Shown in pieces: positions 8,628 to 18,386 of a stretch of DNA of 54,355 nucleotides. This stretch comes from JADJEI01 sp035328465 (GTDB lineage Bacteria; Bacteroidota; Ignavibacteria; Ignavibacteriales; Ignavibacteriaceae), in contig DAOLIQ010000014.1 of the NCBI GenBank assembly GCA_035328465.1, forward strand, positions 1 to 54,355, given 5' to 3'. The notes under the pieces are model-generated. The model searched no databases. It saw only the letters and a program-made list of their open reading frames with translations, and was not told where the DNA came from. The translations under genes and the position numbers were made by a program. How positions within the stretch are numbered: position 1 is the first letter of the stretch; each line of letters opens with the position of its first letter.

Positions 8628-10469
8628 ATGAACAAACAATTATTAATTCTTACCTTACTTTTAACCGCTCTGTTATTAACTACAAACATTCCTGCACAGG
8701 AAAATAATACTGTATTAGCAAAAATTGGAAATCAATATATCTCCACAGCCGAATATAGAAATCGCTTTGAACTAATGCCCCACCTTAACCCGGGAGAAGC
8801 AAATTCTGATTCCATAAAACTTAATTTTCTTTATACTCTTATAGCTGAAAAACTTTGGGCTATGCAGGCAAAGGAAATTGGTTTGGGAAATACGGACTAC
8901 ATTAAGTTTAGTCTTAATTCCTTGAAAAAGCTTTTTGTACGTGACGCTTTATTTAACCTTGAAGTAAAAAATAAATTTACTGTCTCCGAAGAGGACTTAA
9001 ATGACGGAATACAAAAAAGTTCAATCGCATTGGATGTCAATGTTATTAGCGCTTATGATTCTTCAAAAGTATTTCAATTGTTTAATTCTATATCGCTGCC
9101 TGAAATTTTTGACTCGCTATTCGTAAAACACGACAGCACTTACCAAACCAATAATGTCAAAATATATTTTGGTGATTTAAAAGATGAAGACATAGAAGAC
9201 CAACTTTATAATTTGGATATTAATGAAATCTCTACCCCCTTTCATTACGAAGATGGGTGGTTTATTTTTAAGTTAGTAGAAAAAATCCCGCAGTCATTTA
9301 ATGAGCAGCAGCAGCTTGAATTGACAGCAAATGTAAAGAAAATAATAAACGAAAGAAGAAGTATGAATAAAGGGAATTCTTATCTTCAAAAACTACTTTC
9401 AGGAGTAAAAATAAACGCTGACTATACTCTTGGGAAATCCCTTTCTGAAAAAATCATTTCAAGAATCAGCGAAAATGCAAAGTTTCTATCAGCGAATGAT
9501 TCGTCAAAAATTTATTTGTCCGAAACTGACATTTATCAAATAATGGATGAGTTTGGTGCGGATACACTTGCAATGGATTTTTTGCTATTTGATAAAAATC
9601 CTGTGAGCTTGAAAGAGTTTTTATTTGACTTAATCCAAACAGGTTTTTCTGTTCGGTCAAGTGATAGAAACCAAATACTGCGTGTTCTTTCGTTAACAGT
9701 TAAGTTTATGATTAGACAGGAATTAATTACTCGTGAAGGATACCGGTTAGGACTGCATAATCTTCCCGAAGTAAACGAAGACATGAAAACCTGGGAAGAC
9801 ACCTACCTTTCACAAGCTCTGCGTAATCGTTTTCTCGATTCAATCGAAGTGAACGATGATGAGGTGTATCAATTTTATATGAGTCGAAATGGTGAACAAT
9901 CAAATCTTCAATTAAAAATTGTTGAAATACTGTGCGCCGATTTAAGGACAATAGAAACAGCTCTAACAGAGCTGCAAAATGGAAAATCATTCGAGGAACT
10001 TGCTGCCAAATTTACAGAACGAGAATTAACAAAAAATACTAATGGTGAATTTGACTGGTTTTATTCCAACCAGTACGGGGAAATTGGAAAGAATGCTGCA
10101 ACTATGGAGGTGGGAGAAATTTTCGGTCCCATTTTTACACCAGATGGATACTCATTATTTAAATTGATCGGGAAAAAGAAAACAGAAAAATTACCCGATG
10201 AAACATTTGAACAATTAAAGGATCAATTGAAAATCGATGCTAAGGCAAATAAGTTAAGCGATAAATTTGACTCTTATACTTCATCACTCGCAAAGAAATA
10301 TGGAGTTAATATTTATACTTCAGCTTTAAATAATTTAGTCACAACACAGTTGAACATGTTCACTTACAGGTACATTGGTTTCGGCGGAGTTATTAGTGCA
10401 TTCCCATACCTTTCCCCCTGGTATAATTGGGCGAAAAAGTCTGAAAACAACGTTGAACTTTTACCTTAA
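8628..10469 (+). CDS. SurA-like periplasmic peptidyl-prolyl isomerase
   Basis: 613 residues with a signal peptide (residues 1-23, cleaved after NIPAQ). The N-terminal helical domain starts LAKIGNQYISTAEYRNRF, the hallmark opening of SurA/PpiD chaperones. A parvulin domain lies near residues 420-520 (KSFEELAAKFTER, then GEIFGPIFTPDGYSLFKLIG). Such proteins help fold outer-membrane proteins. A two-domain relative is encoded at 48541-50187, so the genome has at least two. It begins 17 bases after the macrodomain gene. Confidence 0.8.
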   Translation: MNKQLLILTLLLTALLLTTNIPAQENNTVLAKIGNQYISTAEYRNRFELMPHLNPGEANSDSIKLNFLYTLIAEKLWAMQAKEIGLGNTDYIKFSLNSLKKLFVRDALFNLEVKNKFTVSEEDLNDGIQKSSIALDVNVISAYDSSKVFQLFNSISLPEIFDSLFVKHDSTYQTNNVKIYFGDLKDEDIEDQLYNLDINEISTPFHYEDGWFIFKLVEKIPQSFNEQQQLELTANVKKIINERRSMNKGNSYLQKLLSGVKINADYTLGKSLSEKIISRISENAKFLSANDSSKIYLSETDIYQIMDEFGADTLAMDFLLFDKNPVSLKEFLFDLIQTGFSVRSSDRNQILRVLSLTVKFMIRQELITREGYRLGLHNLPEVNEDMKTWEDTYLSQALRNRFLDSIEVNDDEVYQFYMSRNGEQSNLQLKIVEILCADLRTIETALTELQNGKSFEELAAKFTERELTKNTNGEFDWFYSNQYGEIGKNAATMEVGEIFGPIFTPDGYSLFKLIGKKKTEKLPDETFEQLKDQLKIDAKANKLSDKFDSYTSSLAKKYGVNIYTSALNNLVTTQLNMFTYRYIGFGGVISAFPYLSPWYNWAKKSENNVELLP

Positions 10470-10578
10470 CAGCTCGTAAAACTTTTTTCCAATATTAGGC
10501 TACTATAAAGCATAGAGTAAATGATTTCTTGTTAATTTTCCTTAGTGAAAATGTCGATTCAATTTAAGGAGAAACAGA

Positions 10579-12036
10579 ATGGCTAGATTAGTAATTCTTG
10601 GTGCCGGAATAGCCGGACAAACTGCTGCACTTCATGCTAACAGACGACTTTCTTCCAAACACGAAGTCGTGGTGATTTCACCTAACAGCAAATGGAACTG
10701 GATTCCCTCAAACATTTGGGTGGGGGTCGGTGCTATGAAACCAGAGCAAGTTACATTCGAGTTAGCGCCGGTATACAAAAAAACAGGAATACACTTTCAT
10801 CAGGCTCGCGCCGTTAGCATTCATCCTGATGGAGACCAATCGACTTCAAATCCATTCGTTACAGTTGAGTACACACACGAGAGTAGAAAAGGTGAAACAG
10901 AAAAAATCAACTATGATTATCTAATTAATTCTACCGGACCAAAATTAAATTTTGCTGCTACAAAAGGTCTTGGACCAGAATTTAACAGCTTATCTGTTTG
11001 TACTTATGATCATGCGGAAAAAACTTTTAGTGCATTAAACGAGTTAATTCAACGAATGAAGAAAGGCGAGAAAAAAACTTTATTGGTTGGTGTCGGACAC
11101 GGCAACTGCACTTGTCAAGGAGCTGCGTTCGAGTATATTTTTAATGTTGAATATCTGCTTCGCAAAAACAAAGTATGCGATAAAGCAAATTTAGTTTGGC
11201 TATCCAATGAAAAAGAACTTGGTGATTTTGGAATCGGAGGAATGCACGTTAAACGGGGTGGTTATGTTACTCATTCCCGAATATTCACTGAATCACTTTA
11301 CACCGAAAGAGGAATAAGCTGGATAACACAGGCACACGTGAAAGAAGCTGCACCGGGCGAAATATTTTACGAAACTCTTGACGGTGCTGAACATTCTATT
11401 AAAAATGATTTTGCAATGCTTCTCCCTCCATTTTCCGGTGTCGGATTAAAATCTTTTAACAAACAGGGAGAGGAAATAACTAGTGATCTTTTTGCTGCAA
11501 ATGGTTTTATGCTTGTAGATGCTGATTATTCAAAGAAGAATTATTCAGATTGGAAACCGTTGGATTGGCCAAGCGTATATCAGAATCCGAAGTATAAAAA
11601 TATCTTTGCAGCTGGAATTGCATTTGCGCCGCCGCATGCTATTTCAAAGCCGATGCAAAGCCCGAATGGCACACCTATATTCCCCACCCCTCCAAGAACC
11701 GGAATGCCGTCAGGGGTTATGGCAAGACAAATTGCATTAAATATTACAGATATGATGGAAGGCAAAGCTGATAGACCCACCAGACATGCCTCAATGGCTA
11801 AGATGGGTGCTGCGTGTATTGCTTCTGCAGGAGCTAATTTTTTTAAAGGTACTGCGGTCTCAATGACTATGTTTCCTATTATTCCGGATTTCGAAACCTA
11901 CCCTGACACTGGACGTCAATTAAAATATACTACCGGGGAGATTGGTCTTGCGGGGCATTGGATAAAACATTTTTTACACCATGCTTTTATTTATAAAGCC
12001 AAAGCAAAACCATTTTGGAGAATTATTCCCGAATAA
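10579..12036 (+). CDS. Sulfide:quinone oxidoreductase-like FAD flavoprotein
   Basis: 485 residues. FAD motif VILGAGIAGQTAAL at about 5-18. The second Rossmann-like segment, LLVGVGHGNCTCQGAAFEY at about 168-186, carries C177 and C179; further cysteines are C141 and one in MGAACIASAG near 410. This layout fits the SQR/NDH-2 superfamily, where paired cysteines near the isoalloxazine ring take up sulfide and pass electrons to quinone. Longer than classical SQR (about 400-430), with a C-terminal extension ending HWIKHFLHHAFIYKAKAKP that is probably membrane-associating. AAGGAG lies seven bases before the ATG. Followed directly by a 48-aa basic protein. Confidence 0.75.
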   Translation: MARLVILGAGIAGQTAALHANRRLSSKHEVVVISPNSKWNWIPSNIWVGVGAMKPEQVTFELAPVYKKTGIHFHQARAVSIHPDGDQSTSNPFVTVEYTHESRKGETEKINYDYLINSTGPKLNFAATKGLGPEFNSLSVCTYDHAEKTFSALNELIQRMKKGEKKTLLVGVGHGNCTCQGAAFEYIFNVEYLLRKNKVCDKANLVWLSNEKELGDFGIGGMHVKRGGYVTHSRIFTESLYTERGISWITQAHVKEAAPGEIFYETLDGAEHSIKNDFAMLLPPFSGVGLKSFNKQGEEITSDLFAANGFMLVDADYSKKNYSDWKPLDWPSVYQNPKYKNIFAAGIAFAPPHAISKPMQSPNGTPIFPTPPRTGMPSGVMARQIALNITDMMEGKADRPTRHASMAKMGAACIASAGANFFKGTAVSMTMFPIIPDFETYPDTGRQLKYTTGEIGLAGHWIKHFLHHAFIYKAKAKPFWRIIPE

Positions 12037-12051
12037 AAAATTGGAGAGATT

Positions 12052-12198
12052 ATGAACGAAAGAAAACCTTATGAGCAAAGTTATTATCCGCCTGTCCCGA
12101 CCGGTTTTACAAAATTTATGAGAACGAATCTGATTTATCAGTTTTTCAGATTCATTGTAATAAATTTTAAAATGCTAAGGATGGTAAGAAAACATTAA
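12052..12198 (+). CDS. 48-aa basic small protein linked to the SQR-like gene
   Basis: A short ORF that length cut-offs would miss. It starts 15 bases after the SQR-like stop, with GGAGA seven bases upstream of its ATG. The sequence opens MNERKPYEQSYYPPVPTGFT and continues with a hydrophobic, basic stretch (FFRFIVINFKMLRMVRKH). One amphipathic or membrane-binding helix is plausible. I do not recognise a family. Its position suggests it anchors or accompanies the flavoprotein at the membrane. Confidence 0.7.
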   Translation: MNERKPYEQSYYPPVPTGFTKFMRTNLIYQFFRFIVINFKMLRMVRKH

Positions 12199-12220
12199 TT
12201 TAATTTCTTAGCGCAATTGC

Positions 12221-13369
12221 TTACTTGTATATTCTTGGAACGCGGGTATTAATATTTGTAAGAATTTCGTAAGGAATTGTTCCTGCGAGTTGTGCTAAAT
12301 CTGCAGCAGATATTTTTTCCTTACCATCTTCGCCTAATAGAATCACTTCATCACCATTGAAGGCGCTGTCGCTTTCAATGTTAACTACAATCTGATCCAT
12401 TGAAACGGTTCCTATGACAGGATATTTTTTGCTGCGGATAATTACTTCAGATTTATTTGATAAACTTCGGAAGTATCCATCGCCATAGCCAACCGGTACA
12501 GTCACTGCTCTTATTTGATGATCGCTTCTCCACTTTGAGCCGTAACCTACTGAATCACCAGCACGAATTACTTTGAAATAAACTACTCGCGATTTCCAGG
12601 TTAAGGCAGGTTTAACCGAAATATTTTTTTTGATTTTTTCTGAAGGATAAACACCATAAAGTAAAATTCCCGGTCGAACCAAGTCAAAATTAGCTTCAGG
12701 CATTTGCACTATTGCTGCTGAATTAGAAATATGTTTTAGAGGAATGTTCACGGAATACTTTTGAAGGTAGTTTAGCACTGATTGAAATCTTTCAAGCTGC
12801 AGTTTCGTTTCACTCAGATCGTCTGAATCAGCATTTGCAAAGTGCGAGTAAATACCTTCGATAAAAATATTTTTAAATTTGTGAGCAGTTTCAATAAATT
12901 TTTCTGCAGAATAATAATGCACACCTATTCGCTCCATTCCTGTATCAATCTTTAAATGAACCTTTGCTTTTGTTTTCATTGAAGCGGCTGTTTGATCAAT
13001 TTGATTAAGTTTATCAATTGATGATGCAGTTATTGTCAAGTCATATTTTAGGAATAAAGGAATTTGATTTCCCCAAATACCACCAAGCACTAAAATTGGT
13101 ATTGTTATTCCATTCTGACGCAGCAAAATTCCTTCTTCAACTACGGCAACGCCAAGGTAGTCTGCTTTGATTTGCTGATACAACTGCGCAGTACTAATTA
13201 AACCGTGACCATAGGCATTTGCTTTTAGTATGGGCATGATTTTAGTCATGCCAATGTAGTTTTTAATGCTATAAAAATTATTTTTTAAAGCATTAGTATC
13301 AACTTCAACAACCGTTGGACGAACTACTTCGTCCAAACTCATTGTGGGATGATTTACAGCTTTATTCAT
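12221..13369 (-). CDS. alr: Alanine racemase
   Basis: 382-residue fold-type III PLP enzyme interconverting L- and D-alanine for peptidoglycan. The PLP lysine motif is ILKANAYGHG (K49). Also seen are HLKIDTGMERIGV near 143, VRPGILLYGVYP near 230, the second catalytic tyrosine region VGYGSKW near 285 and VSMDQIVVN near 328. An alternative start ten residues in (MSLDEVVRP) is possible. It lies 34 bases downstream of a membrane-protein gene on the same strand. Confidence 0.95.
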   Translation of the reverse strand: MNKAVNHPTMSLDEVVRPTVVEVDTNALKNNFYSIKNYIGMTKIMPILKANAYGHGLISTAQLYQQIKADYLGVAVVEEGILLRQNGITIPILVLGGIWGNQIPLFLKYDLTITASSIDKLNQIDQTAASMKTKAKVHLKIDTGMERIGVHYYSAEKFIETAHKFKNIFIEGIYSHFANADSDDLSETKLQLERFQSVLNYLQKYSVNIPLKHISNSAAIVQMPEANFDLVRPGILLYGVYPSEKIKKNISVKPALTWKSRVVYFKVIRAGDSVGYGSKWRSDHQIRAVTVPVGYGDGYFRSLSNKSEVIIRSKKYPVIGTVSMDQIVVNIESDSAFNGDEVILLGEDGKEKISAADLAQLAGTIPYEILTNINTRVPRIYK

Positions 13370-13403
13370 TTCAATATTTTAAAGTTTGAATTTCCAAGAT
13401 CAA

Positions 13404-14453
13404 TTATTTCAATTTGTAAAAAATAATATTTGAAAATACAATGACTAAAAACATCTTGTATCTTTTAATTCCTTTAATATCTGCTGTTGAAGCATAACTT
13501 TCTAAAACTATCATTTTAAATATCGGAATCAAATTCAAAATTTCATTTATCTCAGAAGCATGTTTTGATTTCTGTTGGCTGTAATATTTGGATAGAAATT
13601 TCTTAGCGTATGGAGCAATTAGATAGTACCAAATAATTGTTATCCCAATTGAACGAAGGAAAATAACTGCGATAGAGAGTGAGATTGAATTTTCAGGCTC
13701 ATTAAAATATGAATAAACAGCAGTAGCAAAAAGAATCAATAATAAAAGCAACCCGGTTGTTTTCATCCACCAGAATTTTTTCTTGCGCGTCAAAGTTTCT
13801 TGTGTATGGATTTTTTCTTTGGGTGAACTGAAATCTTTTTTTAGCAAGTATTCCTCCGAAATATTTCTAAAAACACTAATGGAGAAAAATCCAACTGCTA
13901 ATCCTGCAATAACGTGGACAGCTAAATAGAGACCAACTATCCATTTAGAAAATGAAAGACCTGTTTGATGGTTAATATCAAGAGATAATTCATTTAGTAC
14001 ATATTTAAAAAACGAATCAATTGCAGTCCACAAATTGAATCCAAATAATAGAGTAAGTACTAATATTTTTTGAAGTCCTGAAAGCAAAGCAGTAATCACA
14101 GCAAATAAAACAGCAGTGAAGTTGAAATATTTTTTTGAAGCAAATAGAATTTCACCCAGCGAGCCTTGCAAGAGAACAGCAAAATGAGCATTGATTGGAG
14201 TATGAGGGCTGACAACAACTTTTACAAGAATAACTATAAGTGTGGCTTTTAGAATCTCCCCCCTCTTAAAACCATAACGAGCTATTCCCGAAATTATCAA
14301 CACAGCCGCGCTGCTGACAATTAGTCCTGTAAATGGAAGCCTCAAGGCATGAAGAAAACCCCCCAGAGCAGATTCACTAAGCGCCCAAAGAGCGATCAGC
14401 CTTTGTTGAAGTAATCTGGTATCAATGCTTGATTGATTATTTAAGGGATGCAA
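13404..14453 (-). CDS. Multi-pass membrane protein of unknown function
   Basis: 349 residues with around eight hydrophobic segments (for example LIVSSAAVLIISGIA, TLIVILVKVVV, VLFAVITALL, LYLAVHVIAGLAVGF, GLLLLLILFATAVY). No enzyme motif seen. The reading frame has no ATG before residue 230: it opens immediately after a TAA with TTG at 14453, without a Shine-Dalgarno sequence, so the start is uncertain. The tRNA-Arg gene ends only 23 bases upstream on the same strand. alr follows. Confidence 0.6.
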   Translation of the reverse strand: MHPLNNQSSIDTRLLQQRLIALWALSESALGGFLHALRLPFTGLIVSSAAVLIISGIARYGFKRGEILKATLIVILVKVVVSPHTPINAHFAVLLQGSLGEILFASKKYFNFTAVLFAVITALLSGLQKILVLTLLFGFNLWTAIDSFFKYVLNELSLDINHQTGLSFSKWIVGLYLAVHVIAGLAVGFFSISVFRNISEEYLLKKDFSSPKEKIHTQETLTRKKKFWWMKTTGLLLLLILFATAVYSYFNEPENSISLSIAVIFLRSIGITIIWYYLIAPYAKKFLSKYYSQQKSKHASEINEILNLIPIFKMIVLESYASTADIKGIKRYKMFLVIVFSNIIFYKLK

Positions 14454-14476
14454 TTAAATTGAATCATATTTATTTG

Positions 14477-14549
<73 letters not shown>

Positions 14550-14662
14550 AGCTTTTTTTTCTCAACTTCATCTCCAACATGCCCGAGTGAAATGACATAG
14601 AGATTTAGAAGCTAAAATTAACTAAGGCAAAATAATCACAATTGATTTTACAGAAAAGAAAA

Positions 14663-14682
14663 AGGCTGCCCTTTGACAGCCT
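14663..14682 (-). terminator. Rho-independent terminator of the DUF5916 gene
   Basis: On the minus strand, a hairpin AGGCTG / CAGCCT with an 8-base loop is followed by a T-rich run (TTTTTCTTTT), 28 bases after the DUF5916 stop codon. Classic intrinsic terminator shape. Confidence 0.8.
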
Positions 14683-14709
14683 AATTAAAAAATATTCTAA
14701 TAAGATTGA

Positions 14710-17352
14710 TTATATATTGAACCAATAAGTGAATTTAACCATGAAAATATTATCGGGTGGAGCCGCTCCTAATCTGTTAATCGAATTATTAAAATTAAGC
14801 TCTCCTATGTTTTCAAAATCAGTGCGTGTTTGAGTCCACACAAAATATAACACAGAACCCGGCTGATACTCCCACCTTAACACCGCATTGCCGCGGAGAG
14901 ATTTAAAATTAAAATCAGGATTGCCAATATTAATTTCTGCAGCTGGTCCATTTCCATCTGCATCAACGATATAATTTACTTCATCGAAAGTAGAATTACC
15001 CTCGCCATAAACGAGATAGTCGTAGCTCTTAGGAGTTACCAACTCTTTAAATTGAGAATAATCACCCGATGAAATTAAAGGCTGAACATAAAGCTGTAAA
15101 CTTAACTGTGGGGTAAATGTCCAGTTCAATCTTATTCCTGCTGAAACAGTTGACTGATTTAGTTCGGCGAATACATATCGTTTGCCAAAGGTAGAGGCAG
15201 CAGTTGGATCATCAAAAGCACCTATCCATTGTGTATTTGTAAAAGACTGATCAAATCCAGGCTCAAATGAAATTGATAGATTTGAAAGTGGTCGCCAAGT
15301 AAAACTAATGTTAGTACTATAATCGTCTTCGTCATTTGATAAATATGTACCGTAATTCAGTTCAAGTATTAATTTTTTACGATTATCCGTTCCCAAACTA
15401 AGATTGGCGGAGTAGGCTTCGTGATTTAACGTTAGAGGACCGCCGCGAGTTCTTCTATTATTGATCGAAGGGGCATAATATGCAAGATTCCAATTCGCAT
15501 AGTAATAGTTCAACAGTTGAACATACCCGAAATTGAATAACCCTTCGCCGGTCTTATTTCCACCAAAGTCATAATTCCGAAAATAAGCTCCGCCTAATTC
15601 AGCAAAGCGATAAAGTTCAGTTGGCTCAGTCCAGGAATATCCCCCTCCGATATGTGCATTAAGCACATCGGAACGAAATAAAAATCCGACATCATTTACT
15701 TCAAACTTGGGAGTGATGAAACCAAAAGCAGAATTAAAAAAGAAATTTCCTTTTTGTTTATTCAAATAAAACCTGCCGGCATATCCTGTTAAAGTTGTTG
15801 CTGAAGAATCAACTCCAAGATATTCAGCATCGGGGCGCTGAAAATAGTGAGTAGAATTTCTTTGAATATTAGTCATACGTTCTTGGGAACCGGATATACT
15901 ACTGAACCCCATCCATCCCGTAAATACCCAGGATTGTGATTCATCAAGGAATGTCCAACCATCAACACCGCCGGTAAAAGCATTTTTGTTTAAATCATTT
16001 TTTAATTTTTGATCCTGGAATGAACGTGAGGTTAAGGTTGAAATAAACCCCAGCCCCTGCTTGCCCTGATCAAATTCATTTTGCGCCCGAAATATTCCGT
16101 AATATGTCAGGGGTTCAATTTCTGCTTCAGATTGTAATCCATTTAAACTGATATCGGCATATTCTCTTTGCGTCATTGCATTAAGAACACCAATATTCCA
16201 GCTGTCATTTATTTTTCCGTTTAATTTGGCAGCACCAAGAATGTGAGTACCTTCAGGAACATCAACATAGTCTGCGGAGGAAATTCTACCCTGCGGCGGA
16301 CGACCAATTCTACGACTATAAAAAAAGTCTGGGCCGCCCCAATTAAATCCCCAATAATTACTTGCTCCCCCCATACCGAAATCAAAAATCGATGATCCCT
16401 CAACAAAGAATGGCCTCTTTTCAGAAAAAAAAGTTTCGACATCGCTAAGGTTTATTACCGCTGGATCAATTTCTACCTGCCCAAAATCGGGATTCACAGT
16501 TGCATTCAAAGTCAAATTGGAACCAAGTGTGGTTTTAAAATCAACACCAAAGCCTGGGGTATAAATTGAGCCATCATTAAATGGATCTCCCAGCTGATGC
16601 TGCAAGTACTCTGCTCTGCCGGTTACATAAGGAAGAATTTCTAATTTGCCGGGCGGATTAATATTTTGTAACCCGTATAGCTCAGCGAACCTAGAAACGA
16701 AACCATTTTCATTCTTAGGGACATAGATTAAATAATCTCGTTCATTTTTCCTTGCAATGTCCCGCTTAAAATTTATTCCCCATTTTGCATCAATAGTAGA
16801 ATTAAATTTTAGTTGAGAGAAAGGTATCTTCATTTCTGCGGTCCAGCCTTCATTATCAATTGCTGATTTAGCTTCCCACACCCCATCCCAGCTATCATCA
16901 TCCCAATTATCGTTGTAAAGAACACCATCAGAAATTGAGCCGGCAGCATTAATCGTAAAATAGAATCCGCTTCTCTTGTCATTATAAGGGTCGAGGAAAA
17001 GAGAGAATCTATCGGAGCTAACGTACTCATCGCGCCGAGTTAAAGTTTGAATTATCGAATCGGGAAATGAATCGAACATCCGAACACCTATGTAAATTGA
17101 AGTTTCATCATAGACTACATACACGACTGTTTTTTCGGATGGATCAGCACCTTCGATTGGATCTCTTTGTTTAAAGTCAGATATACTTTTAGAGTTTTGC
17201 CAGACATTTTCTGAAAGCTTTCCGTCAATTTCAATATGTTCATTCAAGCGAACAGCTTCAATACTTATCTTTGGGGCTAACAATGTGTCATCCCCACCGG
17301 CAAATATATTTAATGAGATAAGCAGTACTAAAAGTAAAATATGTTTAATCAT
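14710..17352 (-). CDS. DUF5916 outer-membrane protein with N-terminal CBM9-like domain
   Basis: About 880 residues from ATG 17352, where a signal peptide begins (MIKHILLLVLLISLNIFAGG). The frame extends to a TTG at 17379, less likely. The N-terminal region HIEIDGKLSENVWQNSKSI through WTAEMKIPFSQL (about 30-200) has the family-9 carbohydrate-binding/DOMON-like pattern. The remaining roughly 650 residues match the DUF5916 layout, including FFSEKRPFFVEGSSIF near 325, and end in a beta-barrel-like series of aromatic-rich strands. Members are common in Bacteroidota; function is unknown. It stands alone with its own terminator. Confidence 0.85.
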   Translation of the reverse strand: MIKHILLLVLLISLNIFAGGDDTLLAPKISIEAVRLNEHIEIDGKLSENVWQNSKSISDFKQRDPIEGADPSEKTVVYVVYDETSIYIGVRMFDSFPDSIIQTLTRRDEYVSSDRFSLFLDPYNDKRSGFYFTINAAGSISDGVLYNDNWDDDSWDGVWEAKSAIDNEGWTAEMKIPFSQLKFNSTIDAKWGINFKRDIARKNERDYLIYVPKNENGFVSRFAELYGLQNINPPGKLEILPYVTGRAEYLQHQLGDPFNDGSIYTPGFGVDFKTTLGSNLTLNATVNPDFGQVEIDPAVINLSDVETFFSEKRPFFVEGSSIFDFGMGGASNYWGFNWGGPDFFYSRRIGRPPQGRISSADYVDVPEGTHILGAAKLNGKINDSWNIGVLNAMTQREYADISLNGLQSEAEIEPLTYYGIFRAQNEFDQGKQGLGFISTLTSRSFQDQKLKNDLNKNAFTGGVDGWTFLDESQSWVFTGWMGFSSISGSQERMTNIQRNSTHYFQRPDAEYLGVDSSATTLTGYAGRFYLNKQKGNFFFNSAFGFITPKFEVNDVGFLFRSDVLNAHIGGGYSWTEPTELYRFAELGGAYFRNYDFGGNKTGEGLFNFGYVQLLNYYYANWNLAYYAPSINNRRTRGGPLTLNHEAYSANLSLGTDNRKKLILELNYGTYLSNDEDDYSTNISFTWRPLSNLSISFEPGFDQSFTNTQWIGAFDDPTAASTFGKRYVFAELNQSTVSAGIRLNWTFTPQLSLQLYVQPLISSGDYSQFKELVTPKSYDYLVYGEGNSTFDEVNYIVDADGNGPAAEINIGNPDFNFKSLRGNAVLRWEYQPGSVLYFVWTQTRTDFENIGELNFNNSINRLGAAPPDNIFMVKFTYWFNI

Positions 17353-17603
17353 ATAAATTCTCAATATTTTTTTTTGCAATAAGAAATCATTCGTAGAGTT
17401 AAAAATAATTTTTCTAAAATCTTTGGGCCAAATCTAATTATTAAACTTGAAGAGCACATTTAAATTAGATAAGCGGTGATAATAATTGATAAGAAAGATA
17501 ATTTTAATATTAAAGTTCACGAACGTGAGGCTGATTTTACAAAATTATCTTTTAGAAGAAATACTCAGAAAAATATTTTTCCTACTTTCCTAAGGAATAA
17601 CTT
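17353..17603. other. Intergenic gap, 251 bases
   Basis: Holds the upstream region of the DUF5916 gene and the downstream region of the HAD gene. No clear promoter boxes or hairpin were found. A weak plus-strand frame starting GTG at 17476 and ending at 17646 (56 codons) lies here but lacks a ribosome site and overlaps the HAD gene antisense; it is not called as a gene. Confidence 0.5.
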
Positions 17604-18383
17604 TCACAAATTTATTAGGAGATCAGCAACTGAATTGAGATGGTAGGTGGGTTTGATTAAAGGAGATCCATTGGCGAAATATTTAACACCTGTATCAACA
17701 AGTGCAGTATCAATTCCAAAATTAAATCCCATAGTGATATCGGTTTCCAGTCTGTCGCCAATTAAAAGAATTTTAGAAGGAGCAGTGTTTAATCTTGAAG
17801 TTACTTCATCAAACATAAATTGCGAGGGCTTACCAAAATTTAGTTCAAGTTTTCTGTGTGTTCGTTTTTCAAGTGCCGAAATAGTAGCGCCTGCATCCAT
17901 AACTTCACCACCATCCACCGGGCAAGTGTCGTCAATATTAGCAGCGTAGAATCTTGCCCCCGCCTCTAAAGCACGTGCAGCTATTTCGAGTTTTTCATAA
18001 TTTAGCGTGCGGTCCAGTGTTACTAAAAGTAAATCAATTTTATCTGGATTATCAATAAATTTTAATCCTGCTGATTTAATTTCTTTGATAAAGATTTCCT
18101 CGCCGATAGCGTAAAATGATTTTGAAGCATGATGTTTAATTAAAAATTTTTTTAATACTACTGTTGCATTCACTATCTCATCTTTAGTAGTATTAATTCC
18201 GTATTTATTCAATATCGAAAAATAATCTTCAACATTTCCGGTAGTTTTATTTGAAATAAAAATCACCTTTTTCCCCAAAGCTTTAATTGAATTAACAGTC
18301 TTATCTGCATCAGGAATTAAGGAACTGCCGCGGTAGATGGTTCCGTCAAGATCAAAAATAAAAGCGTCGTACTTATTAATCAT
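17604..18383 (-). CDS. HAD-superfamily class IIA phosphatase (NagD-like)
   Basis: 259 residues. Motif I IFDLDGTIYRG (residues 8-18) has the nucleophile and acid/base aspartates; motif II ISNKT near 43-47; the cap holds DKIDLLLVTLDRTLNYEKL; motif IV LLIGDRLETDITMG near 205-218. This matches the NagD/Araf-type family, which dephosphorylates nucleotides or sugar phosphates. It begins three bases after the amylase stop and closes the carbohydrate operon, which suggests sugar-phosphate clean-up. Confidence 0.88.
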   Translation of the reverse strand: MINKYDAFIFDLDGTIYRGSSLIPDADKTVNSIKALGKKVIFISNKTTGNVEDYFSILNKYGINTTKDEIVNATVVLKKFLIKHHASKSFYAIGEEIFIKEIKSAGLKFIDNPDKIDLLLVTLDRTLNYEKLEIAARALEAGARFYAANIDDTCPVDGGEVMDAGATISALEKRTHRKLELNFGKPSQFMFDEVTSRLNTAPSKILLIGDRLETDITMGFNFGIDTALVDTGVKYFANGSPLIKPTYHLNSVADLLINL

Positions 18384-18386
18384 AGT

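Noticed and set aside
14572..14600. Another copy of the GTCATT-type repeat near the tRNA
   Set aside because: Only GAAATGACA resembles the terminus; no inverted partner and too short to call.
17476..17646. Plus-strand 56-aa frame starting GTG
   Set aside because: No Shine-Dalgarno sequence, rare start, and 43 bases run antisense into the HAD gene; composition alone is not enough.
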